A DNA stretch of 64,000 nt from Enterobacteriaceae bacterium 4M9 (GCA_010092695.1 JAADJJ010000001.1:3100001-3164000); one strand, 5' to 3'. Positions 8,401-17,324 are shown, counted from the first letter of the stretch. A program made the numbers and translations. The notes: generated by a model from the sequence alone, not told the origin.

Positions 8401-8956
8401 GGGAATAGTAAAACACGGGATTACTCTGTTGCATGGTGGAAAAACAGATGATACTACACACCAAGAAGGGCCGACTTATGGAGGCGGAAATGGTGGGGGT
8501 AATGATGTGGACGATTTAAGAAAACGCGTTGAGCGTACTGAAGATAACATTGCACAGATCAAAGTTGACCTGGCAACGCTCACCACGCGGTCCGAAGAAT
8601 TCGCGACCAAGAGCGATCTGCAGGGATTAAAGTCTGAGCTTCAGAACAGCATTGCTTCACAGGGTTCTGCGCTTAAAAATGATACGACCAAAGTCAGAAC
8701 TGAGCTGAAAGACGAGATGGCCACACTCAGAACTGAACTTAAAGGTGAGATGGCTTCACTCAAATCCGAACTGCAACAAGACATGGCCTCTCTCAGAGCC
8801 GAATTCAAACAAGACACGGCTTCGCTCAGGCTGGAAATGCATAAAGAACTGACCAAGATCTATGAAGGGATAGCAACTCAAACCAAGTGGATTGCGGCAA
8901 CGATGATTGGTACCGCGGGTATCGCACTGGCCGTAGCAAAATATTTATTTGGGTAA
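8387..8956 (+). CDS. Coiled-coil protein with hendecad repeats and C-terminal membrane segment
   Basis: A 189-residue protein. A glycine-rich part (YGGGNGGGN) near residue 31 precedes a long coiled coil. Residues 103-157 hold five copies of an 11-residue repeat (VRTELKDEMAT, LRTELKGEMAS, LKSELQQDMAS and so on), and residues 168-188 form a membrane helix. The architecture resembles DUF1640/CCDC90-like proteins found beside phage repressors. It starts with GTG inside the end of the zinc-ribbon gene, with AAGGGG upstream, and ends one base before the integrase start. It belongs to the lysogenic transcript, so it is a candidate surface-exclusion or defence component. Confidence 0.6.
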   Translation: MNSSKGIVKHGITLLHGGKTDDTTHQEGPTYGGGNGGGNDVDDLRKRVERTEDNIAQIKVDLATLTTRSEEFATKSDLQGLKSELQNSIASQGSALKNDTTKVRTELKDEMATLRTELKGEMASLKSELQQDMASLRAEFKQDTASLRLEMHKELTKIYEGIATQTKWIAATMIGTAGIALAVAKYLFG

Positions 8957-8957
8957 T

Positions 8958-9965
8958 ATGACTGTCCGAAAACTCCCTTCAGGCAAATGGCTTTGCCAGT
9001 GCTTCCCCTATGGCCGTGACGGGAAGCGCATCCGTAAACAGTTTGCCACTAAAGGCGAGGCGCTTTCATTCGAGCGCCGCACCATGAACAGCGCAGCAAG
9101 CCAGCCGGTTAATGACAGTGCGGTGACGCTCTCCGCATTTGTCGAACGCTGGTATGACATGCATGGCAAAACCCTTACCTCCGGCGATGACAGAAAAGCA
9201 AAACTGCTGGCTATCTGTGAGCGACTGGGCGATCCCCTCGCCTCTCATTTTGATAAAAATACCTTTGCTGTTTATCGGGAAAGGCGCTTAAGCGGTGAAT
9301 GGAATCCAAAGGGGAAAAAGAAACTCAGTGAAGCAACCGTAAATCGCGAGCATTCTTATCTACACGCGGTTTATGCGGAAATGAAGCGGTTGGGCGAATG
9401 GGAGGGAGATAATCCGCTATCTGGGATTAGACAGTTCAAGGAGGGGGACCAAGAGCTGGCCTTTCTGTATGAAGAGGAAATTGACCGACTGCTTCAGGCG
9501 TGCGACCAGTCAGCCAATGAAGATCTCGGCATTATCGTCAGGATTTGCCTGGCGACCGGCGCGCGCTGGAGTGAAGCTCAAGATTTGAAGCAATCTCAAA
9601 TATTACCGGGCCGCCTGACGTTTACCCAAACCAAAAGCAAAAAGAACCGCACGGTGCCAATTTCTGACCAGTTGCATAAGCTGCTTCCCAAGAAACGCGG
9701 GGCGCTGTTCTCCCCTGCTTATGAGGCTTTTAAGGCAGCACTGAAAAGAGCCGGCGTTGAGTTACCGAAGGGACAACGCACCCATGTGCTACGTCATACC
9801 TTTGCCAGTCACTTTATGATGCATGGGGGGAATATCCTGGTACTTCAACAAATACTCGGACACAGCAGCATAATGATGACAATGCGCTACGCACATTTTG
9901 CGCCCAGCCATCTTGAAGCGGCAGTTACGTTAAACCCATTCGATAATCGTGATAGTGGCGGCTAA
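8958..9965 (+). CDS. int: P2-like tyrosine-recombinase integrase
   Basis: A 335-residue site-specific recombinase that integrates and, with Cox, excises the prophage. The catalytic set is visible: Arg203 (TGARWSE), His286 and Arg289 (HVLRH), His312 (GHSS) and Tyr321 (MRYAHF). The N-terminal arm-binding domain begins MTVRKLPSGKW. I chose the ATG at 8958; a TTG at 8949 overlaps the previous gene. It lies about 130 bases from the 3' end of tRNA-Leu, which fits integration into that tRNA gene. Confidence 0.93.
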   Translation: MTVRKLPSGKWLCQCFPYGRDGKRIRKQFATKGEALSFERRTMNSAASQPVNDSAVTLSAFVERWYDMHGKTLTSGDDRKAKLLAICERLGDPLASHFDKNTFAVYRERRLSGEWNPKGKKKLSEATVNREHSYLHAVYAEMKRLGEWEGDNPLSGIRQFKEGDQELAFLYEEEIDRLLQACDQSANEDLGIIVRICLATGARWSEAQDLKQSQILPGRLTFTQTKSKKNRTVPISDQLHKLLPKKRGALFSPAYEAFKAALKRAGVELPKGQRTHVLRHTFASHFMMHGGNILVLQQILGHSSIMMTMRYAHFAPSHLEAAVTLNPFDNRDSGG

Positions 9966-10028
9966 GGGTTAAGGTGTAACGCCGCCACGCTGCTGCCATT
10001 TTGCTGCCACTTACTCAAATCGCAGGCA

Positions 10029-10053
10029 ATAAAAAACCACCCGTAGGTGGTTT
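10029..10053 (-). terminator. Terminator downstream of the leuZ tRNA operon
   Basis: On the minus strand ACCACC-TACG-GGTGGT is followed by TTTTTTATTG. It lies about 42 bases beyond the 3' end of tRNA-Leu. If the prophage crossover lies inside the tRNA, this terminator may have come with the phage. Confidence 0.7.
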
Positions 10054-10094
10054 GCACGACACTGCTTATCATTGATTTTATTGGGTTTTCCCAA

Positions 10095-10181
10095 TGGTGC
10101 CCGGAGTGGGACTTGAACCCACACAGCGCGAACGCCGAGGGATTTTAAATCCCTTGTGTCTACCGATTCCACCATCCGGGC
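10095..10181 (-). tRNA. leuZ: tRNA-Leu(UAA), likely prophage attachment site at its 3' end
   Basis: An 87-base gene with CCA encoded, a long variable arm, and an anticodon loop reading GGGATTTAAAATCCC with anticodon TAA. It is the last gene of the glyW-cysT-leuZ operon, as in E. coli. The integrase gene lies just downstream of its 3' end, so the attachment core is probably within the 3' half of this gene. The partner attachment copy is outside the window. Confidence 0.95.
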
Positions 10182-10194
10182 TTCGGGAATAAAG

Positions 10195-10268
10195 TGGAGG
10201 CGCGTTCCGGAGTCGAACCGGACTAGGCGGATTTGCAATCCGCTACATAACCGCTTTGTTAACGCGCC
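10195..10268 (-). tRNA. cysT: tRNA-Cys(GCA)
   Basis: A 74-base gene with the GCGCGTT/AACGCGC acceptor stem, anticodon GCA in GATTGCAAATCC, and CCA encoded. It is the middle gene of the three-tRNA operon. Confidence 0.95.
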
Positions 10269-10319
10269 AAATTAGCTTGCCTTTTCAGGCCGTACCCGCG
10301 AACCGCCGGCACTAAAATC

Positions 10320-10395
<76 letters not shown>

Positions 10396-10467
10396 AATCA
10401 TCAGACAATACTTAATTGTTTGATTTCTTTATCTTCTGGCAACCTGTGCTGCCGTTCGATGCGATGC

Positions 10468-10495
10468 ATTCTACTTACCTGACGCAATGAGTCAA
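10468..10495 (-). promoter_or_regulatory. Sigma-70 promoter of glyW-cysT-leuZ
   Basis: On the minus strand TTGACT and TAGAAT are separated by 16 bases, followed by GCATCGCATCG before the tRNA operon. It lies between pgsA and glyW, so the tRNAs need not rely on pgsA read-through. Confidence 0.65.
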
Positions 10496-10545
10496 CGAAA
10501 TTTTCCATAACATTAACTCGATTGCTGCATTTTGCGTCGCTTCTG

Positions 10546-11094
10546 TCAGTGTTCGAGCAAATCGCCGCGTGCGGCGCTCAAATACTGGAACATTGACCAG
10601 AATGTCAGCAGGGCTGCCACGAAAAATAACGAGATCCCCGCATACTCAATCCAGATATTTGGGCGCCACAGCATCCCAATGAGGGCCAGCATCTGCGCTG
10701 TGGTTTTTACCTTGCCCACCCAGGACACGGCCACGCTGCTGCGCTTGCCTATTTCCGCCATCCATTCGCGTAGTGCAGAGATAATGATTTCACGCGCAAT
10801 CATGGTTGCCGCAGGCAGCGTCACCCACCAGCTGTGATAGTGCTCGACCACCAGCACCAGGGCGATAGCTACCATCACTTTGTCCGCAACCGGGTCGAGG
10901 AACGCGCCAAAACGCGTGCTCTGGTTCCAACGGCGCGCCAGGAAGCCGTCAAACCAGTCGGTCACGGCCGCAAAGCAAAAGATTAATGCACAGAGAAACG
11001 GCGCCCATGCGAAAGGCAAATAAAATGCCACCACAAAGAACGGTATGAGCACTACGCGAAAAAGTGTGAGCAAGGTCGGAATATTTAGTTGCAT
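10546..11094 (-). CDS. pgsA: Phosphatidylglycerophosphate synthase
   Basis: This 182-residue inner-membrane enzyme joins CDP-diacylglycerol and glycerol 3-phosphate, the committed step to phosphatidylglycerol and cardiolipin. The CDP-alcohol phosphotransferase signature DG-x2-AR-x8-G-x3-D-x3-D is visible in WFDGFLARRW through AFLDPVADK. Several hydrophobic segments surround it (LTLFRVVLIPFFVVAFYL at the start). The length equals the E. coli enzyme. It follows uvrC by about 56 bases on the same strand and precedes the glyW tRNA operon, as in E. coli. Confidence 0.97.
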   Translation of the reverse strand: MQLNIPTLLTLFRVVLIPFFVVAFYLPFAWAPFLCALIFCFAAVTDWFDGFLARRWNQSTRFGAFLDPVADKVMVAIALVLVVEHYHSWWVTLPAATMIAREIIISALREWMAEIGKRSSVAVSWVGKVKTTAQMLALIGMLWRPNIWIEYAGISLFFVAALLTFWSMFQYLSAARGDLLEH

Positions 11095-11150
11095 GGGCCG
11101 GGTAACTAGCTGTCCTGAGTAGTAATTGTCCCTATGTTGCTACATAGACC

Positions 11151-12983
11151 TCAATGTTTCAACGAGTAGTAGATCTTTTCTGCCAGCGCCTTCGAAATTC
11201 CGGGCACTTTCTCAATTTCTTCAATGCTGGCGTTCTTGAGTGGCTGCAATCCACCCATGTATTTCAGCAGCATCTGGCGGCGTCTTGGCCCAATACCTTC
11301 AATCCCTTCAAGGGTACTGGTACTTTTCACTTTAGCGCGCTTTTTGCGGTGCCCGGATATAGCGTGATCGTGTGACTCATCGCGAATGTGCTGAATCACA
11401 TGCAGCGCCGGTGAATCTGGCGGCAGCGCAAACCCCTCACCTTCTGGTTCCAGGAACAACGTCTCCAGCCCGGCTTTACGGTCGCTTCCTTTCGCTACAC
11501 CGAGCAGCAGTGGATGATGCTTATCCCACTCAACCTCAAGTTCGCTGAAGACATCCTTTGCCTGGGCGAGCTGGCCTTTGCCGCCGTCTATCAAAATGAC
11601 ATCAGGCACTTTACTCTCTTCCATCGCTTTGCCATAGCGGCGGCGCAGCACCTGGCGCATTGCCGCATAGTCATCCCCGGGCGTAATGCCGGTGATATTG
11701 TAGCGGCGGTATTCAGCGCGCAGCGGGCCATCTTTGTCAAAAACAACACAGGAGGCCACCGTCTGTTCACCCATGGTATGGCTGATGTCAAAACACTCCA
11801 TACGTTTAACGTCTGGCAGCTTCAGCGCCTGCGCCAGCGCCTGTAAGCGTTGGGTGATGGTGGTGTGCTGCGACAGACGCGTGACTAAGGCTGTCGCCGC
11901 ATTGGTACGTGCCAGTTTCAGATAACGGGCGCGGTCGCCGCGCGGCCGGGTCTGGATATTAACGCGCCGTCCGGCCAGTTCACTGAGCGAATCTTCCAGC
12001 ACCGACTTATCCTGCAGCGCAAAATCCAGCAGGATTTCACCTGGCAACGTGCGCATCTGGCTGCCCTGCAGGTAAAACTGCCCGACAAAGGTCTCAACCA
12101 CTTCCGGCAGCGCCGTACCGCCTGGGACTTTAGGGAAGTAACTGCGGCTACCCAGCACTTTCCCCTGGCGAATAAACAGCACATGCACGCAGGCCATGCC
12201 CGCATCAAAAGCCACGCCGATAACGTCGAGATCATCACCCGTGTTGGAAACAAACTGTTTTTCGGTCACGCGCCGTACGGCCTGAATCTGATCGCGAAAG
12301 CGAGCGGCGTTTTCGAAGTCCAGCGTTTCGCTTGCCTTTTCCATGCGTTCAACCAGCCGGTTCAACACCTGATCGTCTTTACCAGACAAAAACAGGCGCA
12401 CATATTCTACCTGCTGTGCATATTCTTCTTCACTCACCAGCCCTGCCACGCACGGCCCGAGACAGCGGCCAATCTGATATTGCAGACACGGGCGCGAGCG
12501 GTTGCGATAAACGCTGTTTTCACACTGGCGGACGGGAAAGATTTTTTGCAGCAGCGCCAGCGTCTCACGCACCGCATAGCCGTTAGGGAATGGGCCGAAA
12601 TATTCGCCCTTCGCATGCTTCGCACCACGGTGCATTGCCAGACGCGGATGGGTATCACCGCTGAGGAAGATAAAAGGATAAGACTTGTCGTCACGCAACA
12701 ACACGTTGTAACGCGGCTGGTAGAGCTTTATGTAGTTGTGTTCAAGCAACAGCGCTTCTGTCTCGGTATGGGTAACCGTGACGTCAATATGCTGTATTTG
12801 CGCAACCAGCGCTTCGGTTTTACGGCTGGCGAGGTTGCTACGAAAGTAGCTTACCAGCCGCTTTTTAAGATCTTTTGCTTTACCAACGTAAATAACCGTC
12901 CCCTGAGCGTCATACATTCGGTAGACGCCGGGTTGACTGGTAACGGTCTTCAGGAAAGCTTTTGCGTCAAAAACATCACTCAC
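11151..12983 (-). CDS. uvrC: Excinuclease ABC subunit C
   Basis: UvrC makes both cuts around a lesion in nucleotide excision repair after UvrAB loading. The 610-residue protein has the GIY-YIG nuclease domain at the start (PGVYRMYDAQGTVIYVGKAK). A UVR motif lies near residue 205, the RNase H-like nuclease in the middle (DIDGG-type region VILIDGGKGQL), and helix-hairpin-helix motifs at the end (IEGIGPRRRQ). I chose the GTG at 12983 because it gives the E. coli start (VSDVFDAKAF) and overlaps the uvrY stop as GTGA, so the two are coupled. Confidence 0.97.
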   Translation of the reverse strand: MSDVFDAKAFLKTVTSQPGVYRMYDAQGTVIYVGKAKDLKKRLVSYFRSNLASRKTEALVAQIQHIDVTVTHTETEALLLEHNYIKLYQPRYNVLLRDDKSYPFIFLSGDTHPRLAMHRGAKHAKGEYFGPFPNGYAVRETLALLQKIFPVRQCENSVYRNRSRPCLQYQIGRCLGPCVAGLVSEEEYAQQVEYVRLFLSGKDDQVLNRLVERMEKASETLDFENAARFRDQIQAVRRVTEKQFVSNTGDDLDVIGVAFDAGMACVHVLFIRQGKVLGSRSYFPKVPGGTALPEVVETFVGQFYLQGSQMRTLPGEILLDFALQDKSVLEDSLSELAGRRVNIQTRPRGDRARYLKLARTNAATALVTRLSQHTTITQRLQALAQALKLPDVKRMECFDISHTMGEQTVASCVVFDKDGPLRAEYRRYNITGITPGDDYAAMRQVLRRRYGKAMEESKVPDVILIDGGKGQLAQAKDVFSELEVEWDKHHPLLLGVAKGSDRKAGLETLFLEPEGEGFALPPDSPALHVIQHIRDESHDHAISGHRKKRAKVKSTSTLEGIEGIGPRRRQMLLKYMGGLQPLKNASIEEIEKVPGISKALAEKIYYSLKH

Positions 12984-13636
12984 TGATTTACCAGATTCTC
13001 CGCACTGCACAACCCATGACGTATCGCCAGATGGGTCAATTCAACGTCACCGCTAATGTTCAGCTTACTGAACATACGATAACGATAACTGTTCACCGTC
13101 TTTGGACTCAGGTTGAGCTGCTCGGAAATCTCGTTGACCTTCTGTCCTTTAGTGATCATTAGCATAATCTGCAATTCACGCTCAGACAAACTGGCAAAAG
13201 GAGAAGCGGTTTTGGTCGGCTCGATTTGGCTCAACGCCATCTGTTGTGCAATGTCAGAGGCGATATAGCGCTGCCCTGAATGCACAGAGCGAATCGCATT
13301 CACCACTTCCTGCGGTGCCGCACCTTTACTGAGATAACCAGCGGCCCCGGCCTGCATGACCTTTGCCGGAAGCGGGTTTTCAGTGTGTATGGTGAGCATG
13401 ATGACCCTGGTGTCGCTACATGCACGAGCAATTTTACGCGTGGCCTCAAGCCCGCCAATGCCCGGCATGTTCATATCCATCAGGACAACATCAACGGGCG
13501 TGCTGCGGCAAAACTTCACGGCGTCTTCACCGCAGTTTGCTTCACCAATCACTTTAATGCCCTTGATGTCTTCCAGAATGCGGCGTATCCCTGCGCGCAC
13601 CAGTTCATGGTCATCAACAAGAAAAACGTTGATCAA
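12980..13636 (-). CDS. uvrY: BarA-UvrY response regulator
   Basis: A 218-residue NarL/FixJ-type response regulator. When phosphorylated by BarA it activates the csrB and csrC sRNAs and so controls carbon storage and virulence traits. The receiver domain contains VDDHELVRAG and the phosphorylation site in VLMDMNMPG. The LuxR output domain contains ITKGQKVNEISEQLNLSPKT. I chose the TTG start at 13636, giving LINVFLVDD as in E. coli; a longer open frame to 13738 is not supported by homology. It overlaps uvrC by four bases. Confidence 0.97.
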   Translation of the reverse strand: MINVFLVDDHELVRAGIRRILEDIKGIKVIGEANCGEDAVKFCRSTPVDVVLMDMNMPGIGGLEATRKIARACSDTRVIMLTIHTENPLPAKVMQAGAAGYLSKGAAPQEVVNAIRSVHSGQRYIASDIAQQMALSQIEPTKTASPFASLSERELQIMLMITKGQKVNEISEQLNLSPKTVNSYRYRMFSKLNISGDVELTHLAIRHGLCSAENLVNQ

Positions 13637-14118
13637 AGGATATTTCTCCAGAAAAGGGATAACGCTGCTGTAGCTTGTCTGCCATATATTAGCGTTTTTT
13701 AAATCATATTTAAAATGCAAAAACACTGTCGGGCGCACAGGCCAGACTTTTCATGGCAATTAAATTTTACAGTTGAACGCTATCAGGACTCGCCTTCCCG
13801 GGCAGCTAAATTTATTTTTTAGCTAAATTTAATCATTACGTTACCCGGATTCCCTGGCATTAATTCACGCTATTACGCGCGTTTTCTCCTTCATCCATCA
13901 CCAATAAGTAACGTATTTCCAACGAAAATGAAACAACAATTTTATTCCATTTTTAGTGGATAAAAATTAGCGCTTCATCTAAAAGCCTTCGGCACACTAC
14001 ATATTGATAATTAAGTACAAATCAGACACAAATAGATTTCTCTCATATTGTGGTATACTTTGCAACCTGCAAAACCGCCACAAGAAGCGTGGTAACAATT
14101 GAAAAAAGAGGTAAAGAA
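13637..14118. other. Divergent intergenic region between uvrY and yecF
   Basis: This 482-base AT-rich region holds the promoters of the divergent uvrY and yecF genes. I see no open frame with coding character. CAAGAAGCGTGG and GAGGTAAAG precede the yecF start, and the latter is its ribosome site. No RNA gene is recognised. Confidence 0.4.
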
Positions 14119-14343
14119 ATGAGCACGCCTGATTTTTCCCCTGCGGATAATCTGGAGCAGCTGGCACTTGAGGTCAACTGCCTGAAAGCACTATTCACCC
14201 AAATGCTGAAGGCAATGGGCCAGGCCGACGCGGGTAAGGTCATCATAAAGATGGAAAAAGAGATAGCCCAGCTGGAAGATAGCACGCAGGCTGAGGTGTT
14301 CAGCCACACTATCCAGCAGATAAAACAGGCCTATCGCCAGTAA
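14119..14343 (+). CDS. yecF: DUF2594 family protein YecF
   Basis: A 74-residue soluble, largely helical protein matching E. coli YecF along its whole length (start MSTPDFS, end QIKQAYRQ). Its function is unknown. The ATG at 14119 has GAGGTAAAG upstream. In E. coli it lies between uvrY and sdiA; here uvrY is present but no sdiA follows. Confidence 0.93.
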   Translation: MSTPDFSPADNLEQLALEVNCLKALFTQMLKAMGQADAGKVIIKMEKEIAQLEDSTQAEVFSHTIQQIKQAYRQ

Positions 14344-14731
14344 CCTGCCCGGCTGAGGGTGTCTGCCTTCAGCCATTAATTGTTACAACTACTTATACAC
14401 GCTTAAATGCGTCTGGCAATGCTGATTTATTTATTATATTGATAGCTTAAAGCTTCCTTGCAATAAATCCCCATAACGCAACGACAACCACTTTTTTATA
14501 TCTAAGATATTTCACTAAAATACGCGTAAAATCCATTAACAGCTTCGTCCAACAAGTGACATTTATTTAGCATTTTCATCTAAGAAAACGCATGCTGAAA
14601 ATAGTGTTTTTTTCACTTCTGAGGTAGCTTTAATTTATATAAATTGCCAAACCCAGGCAATGCACTCCCCTGTAGCGGCTTTGATACATAAGGCGCGTAA
14701 AACCTTACTGGCCGTAGAGCGGGTTCAGTAT
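14344..14731. other. AT-rich intergenic region where sdiA is expected
   Basis: This 388-base stretch between yecF and the tcy operon terminator holds no recognisable gene. In E. coli sdiA occupies this place. I find no LuxR-type helix-turn-helix or autoinducer-domain remnant in any frame, so the gene is either cleanly lost or was never here. Confidence 0.4.
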
Positions 14732-14755
14732 AAAAAACGCCGCCCTGGGGCGGCG
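14732..14755 (-). terminator. Terminator of the dcyD-tcyLN operon
   Basis: On the minus strand CGCCGCCC-CA-GGGCGGCG is followed by TTTTTTA, starting six bases after the tcyN stop codon. Confidence 0.85.
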
Positions 14756-14760
14756 CGATG

Positions 14761-15513
14761 TTACTGCACCAAAAACTTTTCAAGAAATTGCCGGGTACGC
14801 GGCTGCTGTGGCTCGGCAAAAAGCTGTTTCGCTGGCCCCTGCTCAACAATACGCCCCTGGTCCATAAAAATGGCGCGATCGGCTACATCACGGGCAAAGC
14901 TCATCTCATGTGTGACAATGACCATTGTGCGCTTCTCCTGCGCCAGTTGGCGAATCGTATTTAGCACTTCGCCTACCAATTCCGGGTCAAGCGCCGAGGT
15001 CGGCTCGTCAAACAAAATCACATCCGGACGCATGGCCAATGCCCGTGCAATGGCCACTCGCTGCTGCTGCCCACCGGAAAGGCGGCGCGGGTAGGTGTCT
15101 TCACGTCCTTTCAACCCCACCTTCTCGAGCAGTTCACGGGCGCGCTCGCTCGCTTGTGCTTTCGGTTCCCCTTTCACGATAACCGGGCCTTCGGTAATGT
15201 TCTCCAGTACCGTGCGATGCGGGAACAAATTAAAGTTCTGGAACACAAACCCGACATGCTGGCGCAACGCGCGTATCTGTGCTTTCTGCCGCCCTGGCGA
15301 AATCCCGGCGTCAATGACAATATCGCCCACCTGAATGGTGCCGCTGTCCGGCTGCTCAAGCAGGTTGATGCTACGCAGGAGCGTGGTTTTACCCGAACCG
15401 CTTGGTCCGATAATCGCCACCACTTCCCCTTGCGCTACCTGCAAATCAATGCCGTGCAGCACACGCTGGCCGTGGAACGTTTTCACCAGATTTTTAACGT
15501 CAATTGCACTCAT
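14761..15513 (-). CDS. tcyN: L-cystine ABC transporter ATP-binding protein
   Basis: A 250-residue ATPase that energises import of L-cystine (and diaminopimelate) by the TcyJLN transporter. Walker A is GPSGSGKTT, the ABC signature LSGGQQQR, and Walker B VILFDEPTSALD. It is the polar amino-acid uptake class, equal in length to E. coli YecC. Its start overlaps the tcyL stop by four bases, so translation is coupled. Confidence 0.97.
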   Translation of the reverse strand: MSAIDVKNLVKTFHGQRVLHGIDLQVAQGEVVAIIGPSGSGKTTLLRSINLLEQPDSGTIQVGDIVIDAGISPGRQKAQIRALRQHVGFVFQNFNLFPHRTVLENITEGPVIVKGEPKAQASERARELLEKVGLKGREDTYPRRLSGGQQQRVAIARALAMRPDVILFDEPTSALDPELVGEVLNTIRQLAQEKRTMVIVTHEMSFARDVADRAIFMDQGRIVEQGPAKQLFAEPQQPRTRQFLEKFLVQ

Positions 15514-16178
15514 TTGGGGTCACGCTCCTGGCGGTTGAGCTGGTTCTCAAAATAGTTCTGCACCATAGACAGCATCGTCGCCATAATCCAGTAAATCAGC
15601 GACGCAGCGAGATACATGGTAAAGACTTCAAGCGTGCGCGAGGTAATCAGCTGCGCCTGGCGAAACAGTTCCGGTACCTGAATGGTGGCCGCAAGCGAGG
15701 TATCTTTTACCAGGCCAATGAAACTGTTGCTAAGGGGCGGCAACGCCACGCGCCCGGCCTGCGGTAAAATCGCCCGGCGCAGCGTCTGCCAGCGCCCCAT
15801 TCCCAGGCTCGCTGCTGCTTCCCACTGCCCTTTGTCAATAGAGGCAATCGCCGCACGCAACGTTTCAGAGGTATACGCGGCGGTATTAAGCGACAGACCA
15901 ATCATCGCAGACGGAATCGGGTCCAGCTCAATCCCAAACTGCGGCAGGCCATAGTAAATCATAAACAGCTGAGCTATCAGCGGGGTGCCGCGAAAAATCG
16001 AGACGTAGAAACGCGCCAGCCAGGACAACGGCCACAAGGGCGACAGCCGCATTAGCGCCAGCACAAACCCCAGAATTAGCCCAAAGAACATCCCTCCGAT
16101 GCTGAGCTGTAGCGTAAAGACCGCGCCGTGCAGCAAATACGGCAGGGAGTCGATGACCAGTTGAAGACTTTCTTGCAT
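15510..16178 (-). CDS. tcyL: L-cystine ABC transporter permease
   Basis: A 222-residue inner-membrane permease of the His/Glu/Gln/Arg/opine type, forming the membrane channel of TcyJLN. Several hydrophobic segments (GMFFGLILGFVLALM, IYWIMATMLSMVQ) and the EAA loop (EAAASLGMGRWQTLRRAILPQ), which contacts the ATPase, are visible. The length equals E. coli YecS. It lies 34 bases after dcyD and overlaps tcyN. Confidence 0.97.
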   Translation of the reverse strand: MQESLQLVIDSLPYLLHGAVFTLQLSIGGMFFGLILGFVLALMRLSPLWPLSWLARFYVSIFRGTPLIAQLFMIYYGLPQFGIELDPIPSAMIGLSLNTAAYTSETLRAAIASIDKGQWEAAASLGMGRWQTLRRAILPQAGRVALPPLSNSFIGLVKDTSLAATIQVPELFRQAQLITSRTLEVFTMYLAASLIYWIMATMLSMVQNYFENQLNRQERDPK

Positions 16179-16211
16179 TATAAATTATGCTCCCTTTCAG
16201 AGCGTCAGATT

Positions 16212-17198
16212 TCAGACTTGCGGATGATAGGCAAACAGCGCTGGCGCCCCGCCAGTATGTACAAAAATCAATGGACCTTCGTCGCGAAAGCGCCCGCGAC
16301 TGATACCGTCAATCAGCCCTGCCATCGCTTTGCCGGTATACACCGGGTCCAGTAAAATACCTTCCAGTGAGGCCAGCAGCTTCACAGCCTCGTTGCCTGC
16401 GTCATTCGGCGTCCCGTAAGCTGGCGCAAAGTAATCATCCCAGAGTACCACCGGAGCCTGCGCCTTAACCTCCAGCAACCCGGCAACCTGTTGCTGTAGC
16501 GCCACTACTTTTGGCTGCTGTTGTGCCACGCTGCGCGACACCGTCACGCCCACCAGTTCCACTGCCGGCAACAGTTGCTCCAACCCTATTGCAAGCCCCG
16601 CGTGGGTGCCTGCGCTACCGGAGGCCACTACCACCGCAGCGGGCGCCAGCACCCCCTCGCACTGCTGCGCGATTTCCTGTGCGCACTCCACATACCCCAG
16701 CGCACCTAACGCATTTGAGCCACCAACAGGCACAACGTAAGGACGGAAACCCTGCGCCTCAAGGCGCGTTGCCAACTCCGCCAGTTGCTCATCAGGCGCA
16801 TTCAGTGCCTCGCACATCTGCACCTGTACGTTGAACAAGTCCAGCAGCAGGCGATTGCCGTTAGTCAGGTAGTTTTCGGCTGTCGTGCCGATAGGGTTTT
16901 CCAGCAGGGCTACGCAATGCAGGCCAAGCTTTGCTGCCACGGCGGCAGTCTGGCGCACATGGTTAGACTGAATGGCACCAGCGGTCACCAGGGTATCAGC
17001 TCCTTCGCGCAGTGCCTGAGCCGCCAGAAACTCCAGCTTGCGCAATTTATTACCGCCCATCGCCAGCGGTGTTGCGTCGTCACGCTTAATAAAAATATCC
17101 CGCCCAAGATAATCCGACAGTCGCGGCAGGTAAGACAGTGGCGTCGGCGCGCCAATAAACTCCAGCCGCGGGAAGCGGGCAAGCTGTGATAAAGACAT
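16212..17198 (-). CDS. dcyD: D-cysteine desulfhydrase
   Basis: This 328-residue PLP enzyme of the ACC-deaminase/tryptophan-synthase-beta fold converts D-cysteine to pyruvate, ammonia and sulfide. The PLP lysine is in MGGNKLRKLEF and the AIQSNHVRQTAA motif follows. VHTGGAPALFAYHPQV closes the protein. I chose the ATG at 17198 because it gives the same start (PRLEFIGAPTPL follows) and length as E. coli DcyD. It lies within the tcy cystine operon, which suits detoxification of D-cysteine. Confidence 0.96.
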   Translation of the reverse strand: MSLSQLARFPRLEFIGAPTPLSYLPRLSDYLGRDIFIKRDDATPLAMGGNKLRKLEFLAAQALREGADTLVTAGAIQSNHVRQTAAVAAKLGLHCVALLENPIGTTAENYLTNGNRLLLDLFNVQVQMCEALNAPDEQLAELATRLEAQGFRPYVVPVGGSNALGALGYVECAQEIAQQCEGVLAPAAVVVASGSAGTHAGLAIGLEQLLPAVELVGVTVSRSVAQQQPKVVALQQQVAGLLEVKAQAPVVLWDDYFAPAYGTPNDAGNEAVKLLASLEGILLDPVYTGKAMAGLIDGISRGRFRDEGPLIFVHTGGAPALFAYHPQV

Positions 17199-17284
17199 AG
17201 TTTCTCCACTGTGCAAAAGCGACTCACTTTTGCGGTTCTTTGTAACCTGGTACAAAAAGGGTAACAGACTGTCGATGCAAAAAG

Positions 17285-17310
17285 AAAAGGCGCCATGCCT
17301 GGCGCCTTTT
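17285..17310. terminator. Hairpin between tcyJ and dcyD
   Basis: A 10-base-pair inverted repeat AAAAGGCGCC-ATGCCT-GGCGCCTTTT can terminate on either strand. It follows tcyJ and precedes dcyD, so it probably reduces read-through and lets the binding protein be made in excess over the membrane parts. Confidence 0.7.
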
Positions 17311-17324
17311 CTTGCGAAAAAAAC

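Noticed and set aside
12183..12986. 267-codon frame opposite uvrC
   Set aside because: It is the antisense shadow of a highly conserved gene and has no known relative.
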